Assembly: GCA_004963905.1 (NCBI GenBank)
Contig: SUGL01000030.1
Span: 1-64,000, forward strand
Direction: 5' to 3'
DNA from: Mesorhizobium sp.
GTDB taxonomy: Bacteria > Pseudomonadota > Alphaproteobacteria > Rhizobiales > Rhizobiaceae
Length of the DNA: 64,000 bases
Shown: piece by piece, positions 7,569 through 16,245 of the stretch
Layout of the letters: the number at the start of each line of letters is the position of its first letter
How positions within the stretch are numbered: the first letter of the stretch is position 1
Notes under the pieces: model-generated
Told to the model about the DNA's origin: nothing
Databases searched by the model: none
Seen by the model: only the letters and a program-made list of their open reading frames with translations
Position numbers and translations under genes: made by a program

Positions 7569-8489
7569 ATGACCGCCATCGCCGCCGCCTCCGCTCCAGC
7601 CCGCACACGAGCCTTCGTCAGCCGCCGGCAATGGGTGGGGCTGCTCTATGTCCTGCCGGCCGTGGCTCTCGTCACCGTCTTCTTCGTCATTCCGCTCGGC
7701 ATGACGGCGTGGATGTCGCTCCACAACTGGCCGCTGATGGGCGAGCATGTCTTTGTCGGCCTCGACAATTACGTCGCCATCCTGCGCGACACGCGCTTCT
7801 GGAACGCGCTCAAATTCACCTTCTACTACACGGTGATCGTCACCATCGCGATCTTCGCCGTCGCCTTTCCGCTGGCGATCTTCATCGAGCGGCCGCGCCC
7901 GCTCACCAGTCTCTACCGCACCGCCTTCTTCATGCCGGCGGTGGTGGGCTTCGCCTCGGCGAGCCTGCTCTGGTCCTGGCTCTTGAACGTCGATTCCGGC
8001 CTGTTCAGCCCGGCCGCCTTCGACCTCGGCCTGACCGAGAAGAAGGTCAATCTTCTCGCCACCTTCCAGCCGGCCTTCTGGTCGATCATCGCCATGGTGG
8101 TGTGGAAGGTCGCCGGCTTCACCATGATCATCCTGATGACCGGCCTGCAGTCGATCCCGCAGGATCTGCAGGAGGCCGCCGTCATCGATGGGGCGGGGCC
8201 GTTTGCCCGTTTCCGGGCCATCACCTTGCCGCTGATGCGCCGCACTTTGGCGCTGGCGCTGATCCTGTCGGTGGCGGGCTCGATCCTCGCCTTTGACCAG
8301 TTCTACATCATCCTGCGCGGCGGCCCGCGCAACCAGACGCTGACGGCGGTGTACTGGATCTTCAACCAGTCCTTCGTCTCGTTCAAGCTCGGCTACGGCG
8401 CGGCGCTCTCCATGGTGCTCTTGGTCATCCTGGTGGCGCTCAGCCTCATCCAGCTCTGGCTGCTGCGCAAGCCCGAGGGGCTCGACTGA
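7569..8489 (+). CDS. sugar ABC transporter permease (MalF/UgpA type)
   Basis: An inner-membrane permease of 306 residues with six predicted transmembrane segments, the first at LYVLPAVALVTVFFVIPLG. The cytoplasmic EAA loop that docks the ATPase is EAAVIDGAGPFARFRAITLP near residue 200. ATG 7569 begins the conserved part; further upstream in-frame sequence is palindromic repeat. Its stop overlaps the start of the second permease by one base (TGATG), indicating translational coupling. No ATP-binding subunit is encoded in this operon, so a shared MsmK/UgpC-like ATPase elsewhere is likely. Confidence 0.9.
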   Translation: MTAIAAASAPARTRAFVSRRQWVGLLYVLPAVALVTVFFVIPLGMTAWMSLHNWPLMGEHVFVGLDNYVAILRDTRFWNALKFTFYYTVIVTIAIFAVAFPLAIFIERPRPLTSLYRTAFFMPAVVGFASASLLWSWLLNVDSGLFSPAAFDLGLTEKKVNLLATFQPAFWSIIAMVVWKVAGFTMIILMTGLQSIPQDLQEAAVIDGAGPFARFRAITLPLMRRTLALALILSVAGSILAFDQFYIILRGGPRNQTLTAVYWIFNQSFVSFKLGYGAALSMVLLVILVALSLIQLWLLRKPEGLD

Positions 8490-9346
8490 TGGCCGAGGCG
8501 ATGTCGCAAAACCGGAAAGCGGCCTTCAGCTTCGCCAGGCATTCCACCGGCATGATCGCCTCGGTGCTGTTTTTGGCGCCGATCGTGTGGACGGTGCTTT
8601 CCACCTTCAAGCCGGCGCAGGAGGCGCGCCAGCCGCCGCTGCCGCCCTGGCCGACCACCGGCTTCTCGGTCGAGAATTATCAGACGCTGAACACTTTCGG
8701 CGACGGCCTCTGGGCCTCGGCGCAGAACAGCATCTATGTCTCGGCGATGACGGTCATCCTGTCGGTGCTGGTGAGCGTGCTCGCCGGCTACGGCTTCTCG
8801 CGTTTCCGCTTTCCTTTCCGGGATTTCTTCTTCGTCCTCATCCTGTCGACGATCATGATCCCGTTCCAGTCGATCCTGACGCCGATCTTCCTGGTGCTGA
8901 CGAGGCTAGGTCTGCACAACACGCTGACGGGCCTGGTCTGCGTCTACGTCACGCTGCAGCTGCCGTTCTCGATCTTCATGATGCGCAACGCCTTCGACGC
9001 CGTGCCGCGCGAGATCGAGGAGGCGGCGCGCATGGACGGCGCCAACAACGTCACCATGCTGGTCAAGGTGATGCTGCCGCTGGTCTGGCCGGGCGTCGTC
9101 ACCATCGCGCTGTTCGCCTTCCTCGGCGCCTGGAACGAATTCCTGGCGGCCCTCGTGCTGATGACCGACCAATCAAAATTCACCCTGCCGGTGATGATGA
9201 CAGCGCTCCAGTCCGGCCGCTTCGGCGCCATCGACTGGGGCGCGGTGCAGGCGGGCGTCACGGTGATGATGGTGCCTTGCCTGATCCTCTTCCTGGCGCT
9301 GCAGCGCTTCTACATCCGCGGCCTGATGGCCGGGGCCGTCAAATAA
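8489..9346 (+). CDS. sugar ABC transporter permease (MalG/UgpE type)
   Basis: The second inner-membrane permease, 285 residues with six predicted membrane segments. The EAA loop reads EEAARMDGANNVTMLVKVML at about residues 170-190, as expected of MalG-like partners. The start overlaps the stop of the preceding permease. It is followed after 18 bp by the GH127 gene, whose ATG comes right after a GGAGTGACGTC leader, so all four genes and probably the enzyme are one operon. Confidence 0.9.
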   Translation: MAEAMSQNRKAAFSFARHSTGMIASVLFLAPIVWTVLSTFKPAQEARQPPLPPWPTTGFSVENYQTLNTFGDGLWASAQNSIYVSAMTVILSVLVSVLAGYGFSRFRFPFRDFFFVLILSTIMIPFQSILTPIFLVLTRLGLHNTLTGLVCVYVTLQLPFSIFMMRNAFDAVPREIEEAARMDGANNVTMLVKVMLPLVWPGVVTIALFAFLGAWNEFLAALVLMTDQSKFTLPVMMTALQSGRFGAIDWGAVQAGVTVMMVPCLILFLALQRFYIRGLMAGAVK

Positions 9347-9364
9347 TTCGAATGGAGTGACGTC

Positions 9365-11353
9365 ATGACCGCATCGCAGCCCGCCGCCGCAACCGACACC
9401 GCCAGGCCGAAGCTCGCCTTCCGGCCGCTGCCCGTGCCGCAGGTCGACGTCCGCGGCTTCTGGGGCGACCGTGTCGATGCGGTGGCCGCCAAGACCGCCG
9501 GCATCCTCTACGACCGCTGCGTCGAGGCGCGCATGCTGGAGCAGATCGACCCGGACCGGCCGTCGCCGGGCGTCGTCATCCCCTTCCATTCGCCGTCGCC
9601 GGACGAGGCCGATGAACAGGGCGCCGAGTTCACCGGCTCGACGGTGACGACGCAGATGTTCTGGGATTCCGACTGGGGCAAGACCATCGAGACCGCCGCC
9701 TACTCGCTCTACCGGCGCCGCAATCCGGAGCTGGAGAAGAAGATCGACGCCGTCATCGACATGTACGGCAAGCTGCAGCAGGAGGACGGTTATCTGTCGA
9801 GCTGGTACCAGCGCATCCAGCCCGGCCTGCGCTGGACCAACCTGCGCGACTGCCACGAGCTCTACTGCGCGGGCCATCTGATCGAGGGCGCGGTCGCCTA
9901 CTACCAGGCGACTGGAAAGCGCAAGCTGCTCGACATCATGTGCCGCTACGCCGACCACATCGCCGACACCTTTGGCCCGGAGCTCGGCAAGAAGAAAGGC
10001 TATTGCGGCCATGAGGAGATCGAGCTGGCGCTGGTCAAGCTCGCGCGCGTGACGGGCGAGAAGAAGTACATGGATCTCGCCAAGTACTTCATCGACCAGC
10101 GTGGCCTTGAGCCGCATTATTTCGACGAGGAGGCGCGCGCCCGCGGCGCCGACCCGAAGGCCTATCACTTCAAGACCTACGAATATAATCAGTCGCACAA
10201 GCCGGTGCGCGAGCAGGACAAGGTCGTCGGTCACGCGGTCAGGGCGATGTACCTCTATTCAGGCATGGCCGACATCGCCACCGAATATGGCGACGACAGC
10301 TTGCGCGCGGCGCTCGACCGGCTGTGGGACGATCTGACGACGAAAAGCCTCTACGTCACCGGCGGCATCGGCCCGTCGGCGCACAACGAAGGCTTCACCA
10401 GCGACTACGACCTGCCCAACGAGACCGCCTATGCCGAGACCTGCGCCTCCGTCGGCCTGGTGTTCTGGGCAAGCCGCATGCTCGGCATGGGCCCGAACGC
10501 CCGCTACGCCGACATGATGGAGCGCGCGCTCTACAACGGCTCGATCTCGGGCCTGTCGCTCGACGGCTCGCTGTTCTTCTACGAGAACCCGCTGGAGAGC
10601 CGGGGCGGTCACCATCGCTGGAAGTGGCACCGCTGCCCGTGCTGCCCGCCCAATATCGGCCGCATGGTGGCCTCCATCGGCAGCTATTTCTACGGCCTCG
10701 CCGACGACGCGCTGGCCGTCCATCTCTATGGCGACTCGACCGCCCGCTTCGAGATCGCCGGACGGCCGGTCAGCCTCGTCCAGACCAGCAACTATCCCTG
10801 GGACGGCGCCGTCGCGATCGAGGTCGAGGCGGAAGCGCCGATTGCGTTCACGCTTCACCTGCGCATACCCGCCTGGTGCCGCAACGCGGCGCTCAAGGTG
10901 AACGGCAAGATGGTCGATCTCGCTGCGGCGACCAGCGACGGCTATGCCGCGATCCGCCGCGAATGGCAAAAGGGCGACCGGGTCGAGCTCGACCTCGAAA
11001 TGTCGATGGCCCGCCTCTTCGCCAACCCGGAAGTGCGCCAGGACATCGGCCGCGTGGCGCTCGCGCGCGGCCCGCTGATCTACTGCGTCGAGGAGACCGA
11101 CAATGGGGGAGGGCTGCACCGCATCGCCCTGCCGCGCGAGGCCAAGTTGGAGGCGCATGCCGAGCCGAACCTGCTCGGCGGCATCGTCACGCTCTCGGCC
11201 ATCGGCAGCCGGGCGGGGACAGAAAACTGGGGCAGCGACCTCTACCGCCCCGAGCCGCCGGCGACGGAGGAAACGACGCTCAAGGCCGTCCCCTATTTCG
11301 CCTGGGACAACCGCGACCCCGGCGAGATGCTGGTCTGGCTGAGGGAGGGGTAG
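9365..11353 (+). CDS. GH127 glycoside hydrolase, probable beta-L-arabinofuranosidase
   Basis: A 662-residue protein of glycoside hydrolase family 127 (formerly DUF1680), close to the usual length. The family hydrolyses non-reducing beta-L-arabinofuranosides with a zinc-bound cysteine nucleophile. The expected zinc/catalytic set is visible: Glu358-Thr-Cys360 (AETCAS) and the vicinal Cys426-Cys427 in CPCCPPNIGRM, corresponding to E338, C340, C417 and C418 of Bifidobacterium HypBA1. No signal peptide is present, so the sugar is taken up first and cleaved in the cytoplasm. This fits its position directly after the ABC permeases. The likely substrate is an arabinofuranosyl oligosaccharide from plant hydroxyproline-rich glycoproteins. 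Confidence 0.9.
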   Translation: MTASQPAAATDTARPKLAFRPLPVPQVDVRGFWGDRVDAVAAKTAGILYDRCVEARMLEQIDPDRPSPGVVIPFHSPSPDEADEQGAEFTGSTVTTQMFWDSDWGKTIETAAYSLYRRRNPELEKKIDAVIDMYGKLQQEDGYLSSWYQRIQPGLRWTNLRDCHELYCAGHLIEGAVAYYQATGKRKLLDIMCRYADHIADTFGPELGKKKGYCGHEEIELALVKLARVTGEKKYMDLAKYFIDQRGLEPHYFDEEARARGADPKAYHFKTYEYNQSHKPVREQDKVVGHAVRAMYLYSGMADIATEYGDDSLRAALDRLWDDLTTKSLYVTGGIGPSAHNEGFTSDYDLPNETAYAETCASVGLVFWASRMLGMGPNARYADMMERALYNGSISGLSLDGSLFFYENPLESRGGHHRWKWHRCPCCPPNIGRMVASIGSYFYGLADDALAVHLYGDSTARFEIAGRPVSLVQTSNYPWDGAVAIEVEAEAPIAFTLHLRIPAWCRNAALKVNGKMVDLAAATSDGYAAIRREWQKGDRVELDLEMSMARLFANPEVRQDIGRVALARGPLIYCVEETDNGGGLHRIALPREAKLEAHAEPNLLGGIVTLSAIGSRAGTENWGSDLYRPEPPATEETTLKAVPYFAWDNRDPGEMLVWLREG

Positions 11354-11396
11354 GGGTTTATCGCAGAGGGCCAATTTGTGAGACGCTGGCGGGACA

Positions 11397-11556
11397 GCGC
11401 CCCCCTCTGTCCTGCCGGACATCTCCCCCACTTGGGGGGAGATCAGATGTCGCGCCGGCTTTCGCCAATCGCCAACGTTGCAGGAACGAGCGGGGCGCCG
11501 AAACAGCCAATCTCCCCCCTCGTGGGGGAGATGTCCGGCAGGACAGAGGGGGGCGC
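11397..11556. repeat. palindromic repeat, GCGCCCCCCTCTG family, copy 1
   Basis: A 160-bp element with perfect outer arms starting GCGCCCCCCTCTGTCCTGCC and ending in the reverse complement. An asymmetric centre (CGCCAATCGCCAACGTTGCA) is shared with the elements at 53014-53184 (inverted) and 63633-63833. It lies between the convergent ends of the GH127 and VirG-like genes and may also end transcription. Confidence 0.85.
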
Positions 11557-11598
11557 GAAGGATCGCTGCTTCGACCGTTATTCTCCCCCGCCGACCTC

Positions 11599-12378
11599 TC
11601 ACACCACCTCTACCGCCGCCGTGAACACATAGCCGGCGCCGCGTTCGGTGACGATGAGCTTCGGCTCGCTCGGGTTGGCCTCGAGCTTGCGGCGCAGCCG
11701 CAGGATCTGCACGTCGATGCTGCGGTCGAACACTTCCTCGTCGTGCATTCTGCTCGCCGCAAGAAGCTGCTCGCGGCTCAGGATCTGCCGTGGCGATCTC
11801 AGCAACGCCACCAACAGGTTGAACTCGCCCGCGGTCAGCGGCGTCGCTTCGCCGTCCGGCGATTTGAGGCTTCTGCTGCGTTGGTCGAGCTCCCAGCCGG
11901 CAAAGCGGTAGCGCGTGTGCCTTTTGCGCTGCGGACGCCGCTGCGCCGCGCCCGCCCGCCTCAGCACGGCGCGCACGCGCGCCAAAAGCTCCCGGAGGCT
12001 GAAGGGCTTGGTTATATAGTCGTCCGCGCCGAGCTCCAGGCCGACGATGCGGTCCGTCTCCTCGCGTCTGTGGCCGGTGATGATGATGATGGGCGCCTCC
12101 GGCGGGCTGCCCAGCCGCCGCATGATGTCGAACCCGTCCTCGTCCGCAAGCCGCATGTCGAGGATCATCAGGTCCACCGTCCGTTCATTGAAGACGCGCG
12201 ACATGGCCCGGCCGTCGGCGACGGCGCTGACCCTGAAGTTCTCGCCCTCGAGGTAGTTGGCAAGCATGGCGCGCATGTCGGGGTCGTCGTCGACGACGAG
12301 GATATGCTTTCCCGCCGACCCTGACTTCATCCTGCCTTCCGCCTGTTCTTCGAGGCGCGTGTTCCGTTCGGCTGGCAT
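11599..12378 (-). CDS. VirG-like OmpR-family response regulator
   Basis: A 259-residue two-component response regulator. The receiver domain (about 24-140) has the acidic pocket VVDDDPDMR and the phospho-acceptor Asp74 in MILDMRLADEDG. The C-terminal winged helix (about 155-255) contains TPLTAGEFNLLVALL, LSREQLL and RSIDVQILRLRRKLE. As I remember Agrobacterium VirG, the stretch from AGEFNLL to RGAGYVF is strikingly similar, so VirG-like is the best description. ATG 12330 (MKSG) is an alternative start that would match VirG length better. It is divergent from the MauG-like/VirA-like operon at 12475, and the 96-bp gap should hold both promoters. The partner kinase is most likely the protein at 13527. 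Confidence 0.85.
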   Translation of the reverse strand: MPAERNTRLEEQAEGRMKSGSAGKHILVVDDDPDMRAMLANYLEGENFRVSAVADGRAMSRVFNERTVDLMILDMRLADEDGFDIMRRLGSPPEAPIIIITGHRREETDRIVGLELGADDYITKPFSLRELLARVRAVLRRAGAAQRRPQRKRHTRYRFAGWELDQRSRSLKSPDGEATPLTAGEFNLLVALLRSPRQILSREQLLAASRMHDEEVFDRSIDVQILRLRRKLEANPSEPKLIVTERGAGYVFTAAVEVV

Positions 12379-12474
12379 GTCGCACCGTCCGCAAGCATGG
12401 AACCCATGGCCTGGCCGTTGCTTTTATAGAGCATCATTAAACATCGATTTTCGGCGATTTATTGGTAAGCGCCG

Positions 12475-13530
12475 ATGAACTACTTGGCCGGCCCAAAGGC
12501 TCACTCGATGGCGCATGAGCAGACTGGTAAGGTTCTGGCAGGGCTTTTTGTTCCGCTTTGCCTGGCAATGGTCGCCCCTTTTGCACTGGTTGAGGTCGGC
12601 CGGCCTGCTCCCGAGACGGCCGAGCCGATCGCTCCGCTGGCGGACGCTCGAGCTTCCGACCCGGCCAGAGTCGCGCTCGGCGAAAGCCTGTTCAACGATC
12701 CCCGACTCTCGCATGGCGACCTGTTCGCCTGCAGTTCCTGTCACCGGCTCGATCGCGGTGGCGACGACGGCCAGGTTCGCTCGGTGGCGGCGGATGGCGG
12801 GCGGCTCGATTTCAACGCGCCGACGGTCTTCAACGCCACACTCGATTTCCGGCTGAATTGGCGCGGCAATTTCCACTCCTTCGAGGAGCAGAACGAGGCA
12901 GCCTTGCTCGACAAGAGATTGATGAATACGAGCTGGGAGGAACTGCTGGCGAAGCTGCGCGCCGATCCGGACTATTCCGAGCGGTTCGCGAAGCTCTACG
13001 GCGCCGCGCCCGGACGGACGGGCGTGCTCGACGCGCTCGCCGTCTTTCAGCGCTCGCTGATCACGCCCGATGCCCGTTTCGACCGCTATCTCAAGGGCGA
13101 GCGCGGCGCCATCACAGGCGACGAGGAGCAGGGCTATCGGCTGTTCAAGGCCTATGGCTGCATCGCCTGCCACCAGGGCGTCAATATCGGCGGCAACCTG
13201 TTTCAGAAGTTCGGCATCTTCCAGGATCCCTTCGCCGGCCAGAAAACCGTCACGACGGCCGATCTCGGCCGCTTCGCCGTCACCGGCGTCGAAGCCGACC
13301 GCCACGTGTTTCGCGTTCCGAGCCTGCGCAATGTCGCGGTGACGGCTCCGTACTTTCATGACGGCCGCACCGCCTCCCTTGGCGAAGCGGTGAGGATCAT
13401 GGCGCGCAACCAGCTTGGCCGGGAACTCGATCAGCATGACGCCGATCTCATCGTCGAATTCCTCGGCACGTTGACCGGCCGCTATCGCGGCCGCCTATTG
13501 ACCAGCGCAGCCGAGCGTCCGCAGCCATGA
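12475..13530 (+). CDS. MauG-like dihaem cytochrome c peroxidase family protein
   Basis: A 351-residue periplasmic dihaem c-type cytochrome of the CCP/MauG family. The N-terminal signal or anchor segment is VLAGLFVPLCLAMVAPFALV. The two haem sites are CSSCH at residues 86-90 and CIACH at 229-233. The conserved FRVPSLRNVAVTAPYFHDG near the C-terminus is typical of the family and contains a candidate distal axial region. Such proteins reduce peroxide or oxidise protein substrates. ATG 12508 is an alternative start. The stop overlaps the next start (ATGA), coupling it to the VirA-like kinase. This suggests that the cytochrome is part of the same signalling unit or its output. Confidence 0.85.
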   Translation: MNYLAGPKAHSMAHEQTGKVLAGLFVPLCLAMVAPFALVEVGRPAPETAEPIAPLADARASDPARVALGESLFNDPRLSHGDLFACSSCHRLDRGGDDGQVRSVAADGGRLDFNAPTVFNATLDFRLNWRGNFHSFEEQNEAALLDKRLMNTSWEELLAKLRADPDYSERFAKLYGAAPGRTGVLDALAVFQRSLITPDARFDRYLKGERGAITGDEEQGYRLFKAYGCIACHQGVNIGGNLFQKFGIFQDPFAGQKTVTTADLGRFAVTGVEADRHVFRVPSLRNVAVTAPYFHDGRTASLGEAVRIMARNQLGRELDQHDADLIVEFLGTLTGRYRGRLLTSAAERPQP

Positions 13531-16037
13531 AATCGCTCCCCATCCTGGCGCCGGTCGTCGCCTGCCTGCTCATCGTGCTCACCTATCTTCTGGTGCAGGG
13601 CGCCGCGCCCGATGCCGCGCGCCACGAGCGCACCCTCGACGCCCTCAGGACCGTCATTCTCTACAACGCCGCCCTCCAGCGCGATGTGCTGAGGGCGCGG
13701 ACGGGCCTGCTGCGCGACTACGACCCGCTCGTCCGCTCGATCGGCAGGCTGGACGAGGCGACGCTGGCCCTGCCGGCCGCCCGCGACGTCGCCAGCGGCG
13801 AGGCGCGGGCTGACATCGACCGCCGCGTGGCAGGGGTCGTCGCGGCGGTGCGCGACGAGGAGACGCTTGTCGAGGCGTTCAAGTCGGCCAACGCGCTGCT
13901 GCAGAATTCCCTGAACTATTTCAACTACATGAGCGGCCGGCTTGCGTCCGAGGGCAACGGCCTTCGCGCGGTCGAGATCGGAGCCCTGACCATCGCCATG
14001 TCGCGGTTCATCGGCGATCCCCAGCCGGAAGAGGCCAAGGCCGTCACCGCCGCGCTCGATCGGCTGGAAAGCCCGTCGCTCGACACTGCGCGCGCGGGCG
14101 ATGTCCGGTCGCTGGTCTCCCACGGCCGGCTTATCGTTTCGAGGCTCCCCGAGGTCGACGATCTCGTCTCGCGCCTGCAGGCCGCGCCGACGGGCGAGCG
14201 GGCCCGCGAACTCCAGGACGCCTATCTCGCGGCGCATGGGCGCCTGGCGGCGAGGGCCGCGCTGTTCCAGGCGATGCTCTACGTCGCCGCGCTGGTCCTC
14301 GTCGGCTACGTGGCCTATCTGCTCGCGCGCTTGCGCCGCAACGCACAGATCCTGCGCGAGCGGCTGGAATTCGAGGGCCTGATCGCATCGATCTCGTCCC
14401 AGTTCATCAACCTGCCGCGCGATCGCATCCGCTCCGATATCGGCGAGGGTCTTGCGCGTCTGGTGGCACAGTCAGGGCTCGACGGCGCGCAGATCGTCGT
14501 CACCCGCGCGGGCGACGCCGGCCCAGCCGGCGGCTATGCCCATCGCCGCGAGGGCGTGGACATGCCGGCGCGTCCGGCGACCGACATGATCGAGCTCGCT
14601 TCGCGCTGGTCGCTCGCGGACAACGAGCAGCAGGGCTGCATCTCGGTGCCTCGTGTCGGCGAGCTGCCGGACGGCCCTGAGAAGGCGCGCCTTCAGGACT
14701 GGCGGCTTCGATCCTGGCTGTGCATACCGCTATGGCACACCGGCGAGCGGCTGGGCTTCCTGGCTCTCGATGCCGTGACGCATGAGAAGCATTGGGCGGA
14801 CGACGACATCGCCCTCCTGCGCACCGCCGCGGAGATTTTCGCCAATGCCATCGCACGCGAGCGGAGCGAACGCGAACGCGAGGCGCTGCAGGCCAGGCTC
14901 AACCAGTCGCAGCGGCTGGAAGCGATCGGGACGCTGGCCGGCGGCATAGCGCACGAGTTCAACAACATTCTCGGCGCCATCCTCGGCTATGGCGAGATGG
15001 CGCTGGCGGTGCTGCTCAAGGAGTCCCGCGCGCGGCGCTATGTCCAGCAGATCATGAAAGCTGGCGAGCGGGCGCAGGACGTCACCGAGCAGATCCTTGC
15101 CTTTGGCCGCCGCCGCGAGCGGCGGCATCACGCGCTCAGGGCGCAGCCCGTGGTTGCGGAGGCTGTCGACCTGCTGCGCGCCTCGTTTCCCGCCACGCTT
15201 TCGGTGGAGACGCATCTTGCCGCCGCCGATGCCGTGATGATGGGCGACCCGACCGAGCTTCAGCAGGTGGTCATGAATCTCGGCGCCAACGCCGGGCACG
15301 CGATGAACAATCGCGGCGTCATGCGAGTCTATCTCGACACGACGGCCCCTGTGGAGGCCAGCATGCTGTCGCATGGCAATCTGCCGCCCGGCCGCTACAT
15401 CCGCCTCGCCGTCAGCGACGGCGGCAGCGGCATGGATCAGGCGACGCTCGAACGCATCTTCGAGCCGTTCTTCACCACCAAGCCGGCGGGGCAGGGCACG
15501 GGGCTCGGCCTGTCGACGGCGCACGGCATCGTCGCGGCTCACGGGGGCGCGGTGGATGTGCGGAGCAAGGTCGGCGAAGGCACGACATTCGAGATCTATT
15601 TTCCGCGGATCGAGCGCGCCGCCGAGGACGTGGACGAGGGTGAGACCGCCGACGTGCCGATCCGGTACGGCAGCGGCGAGACGATCCTTGTCGTCGACGA
15701 CGACACTCCGCTCATGCAGCTTGCCGAAGAGATGCTGGCCGCGCTCGGCTACGAGCCGGTCGGATTCGACCGGACCCCCGCTGCCCTCAGCGCATTCCGC
15801 ACGGATCCGGAGCGCTTCGACCTCGTGCTGACCGACGAGGTGATGCCCGACATGACCGGCATCGAGCTCTCCGGCCAATTGCATCGGATCCGGCCGGAAT
15901 TGCCGGTCGTGCTGATGACCGGTTACGGCCGGTCGCCGAGATCGCGCCAGCTGACGGCGGCCGGCATAAGCGAAGTCATCAAGAAGCCGCTGCTGTCGGC
16001 CGCGGTCGCGCAATGCCTGGCCCGTCATCTGCACTGA
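13527..16037 (+). CDS. VirA-like hybrid sensor histidine kinase
   Basis: An 836-residue inner-membrane hybrid kinase. A transmembrane helix at about 5-24, a long helical periplasmic region with RARTGLLRDYDPLVRSIGRL, and a second transmembrane helix at about 248-268 (MLYVAALVLVGYVAYLLARL) bracket the sensor. A GAF-like domain follows at about 290-450. The dimerisation/phospho-acceptor helix has His476 in GGIAHEFNNILGAILGYGEM, then the ATPase domain (N box LQQVVMNLGANAGHA, G boxes SDGGSGM and GTGLGLSTAHGI). A C-terminal receiver at about 710-836 has phospho-acceptor Asp770 (LVLTDEVMPD). This order matches Agrobacterium VirA. The divergent VirG-like regulator at 11599 is its probable partner. 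The signal is unknown; plant phenolics are the obvious analogy but unproven. Confidence 0.85.
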   Translation: MKSLPILAPVVACLLIVLTYLLVQGAAPDAARHERTLDALRTVILYNAALQRDVLRARTGLLRDYDPLVRSIGRLDEATLALPAARDVASGEARADIDRRVAGVVAAVRDEETLVEAFKSANALLQNSLNYFNYMSGRLASEGNGLRAVEIGALTIAMSRFIGDPQPEEAKAVTAALDRLESPSLDTARAGDVRSLVSHGRLIVSRLPEVDDLVSRLQAAPTGERARELQDAYLAAHGRLAARAALFQAMLYVAALVLVGYVAYLLARLRRNAQILRERLEFEGLIASISSQFINLPRDRIRSDIGEGLARLVAQSGLDGAQIVVTRAGDAGPAGGYAHRREGVDMPARPATDMIELASRWSLADNEQQGCISVPRVGELPDGPEKARLQDWRLRSWLCIPLWHTGERLGFLALDAVTHEKHWADDDIALLRTAAEIFANAIARERSEREREALQARLNQSQRLEAIGTLAGGIAHEFNNILGAILGYGEMALAVLLKESRARRYVQQIMKAGERAQDVTEQILAFGRRRERRHHALRAQPVVAEAVDLLRASFPATLSVETHLAAADAVMMGDPTELQQVVMNLGANAGHAMNNRGVMRVYLDTTAPVEASMLSHGNLPPGRYIRLAVSDGGSGMDQATLERIFEPFFTTKPAGQGTGLGLSTAHGIVAAHGGAVDVRSKVGEGTTFEIYFPRIERAAEDVDEGETADVPIRYGSGETILVVDDDTPLMQLAEEMLAALGYEPVGFDRTPAALSAFRTDPERFDLVLTDEVMPDMTGIELSGQLHRIRPELPVVLMTGYGRSPRSRQLTAAGISEVIKKPLLSAAVAQCLARHLH

Positions 16038-16245
16038 CGCCGATGGTGGCCGGCCGATGCCCCCCGTTACGATTGTAACCAAATTCTCGCCTCCTGAAAT
16101 CGGCCCGTAGCAGGCTGCCGCGACAGTCCTGCGGCGACCTGGGCCGCGATCCGAAATCTTATGACCCGGAAAGATCGCGGCTGATCAATCGGATAGAGCC
16201 CTATCCTGATTCAATGCGTCAGGCTCCGGAACCAGGAGGATCGTC

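Noticed and set aside
12379..12474. A VirG-type vir box in the divergent promoter
   Set aside because: I looked for the TNCAATTGAAAY pattern and found no convincing match; the region is AT-rich but without that dodecamer.
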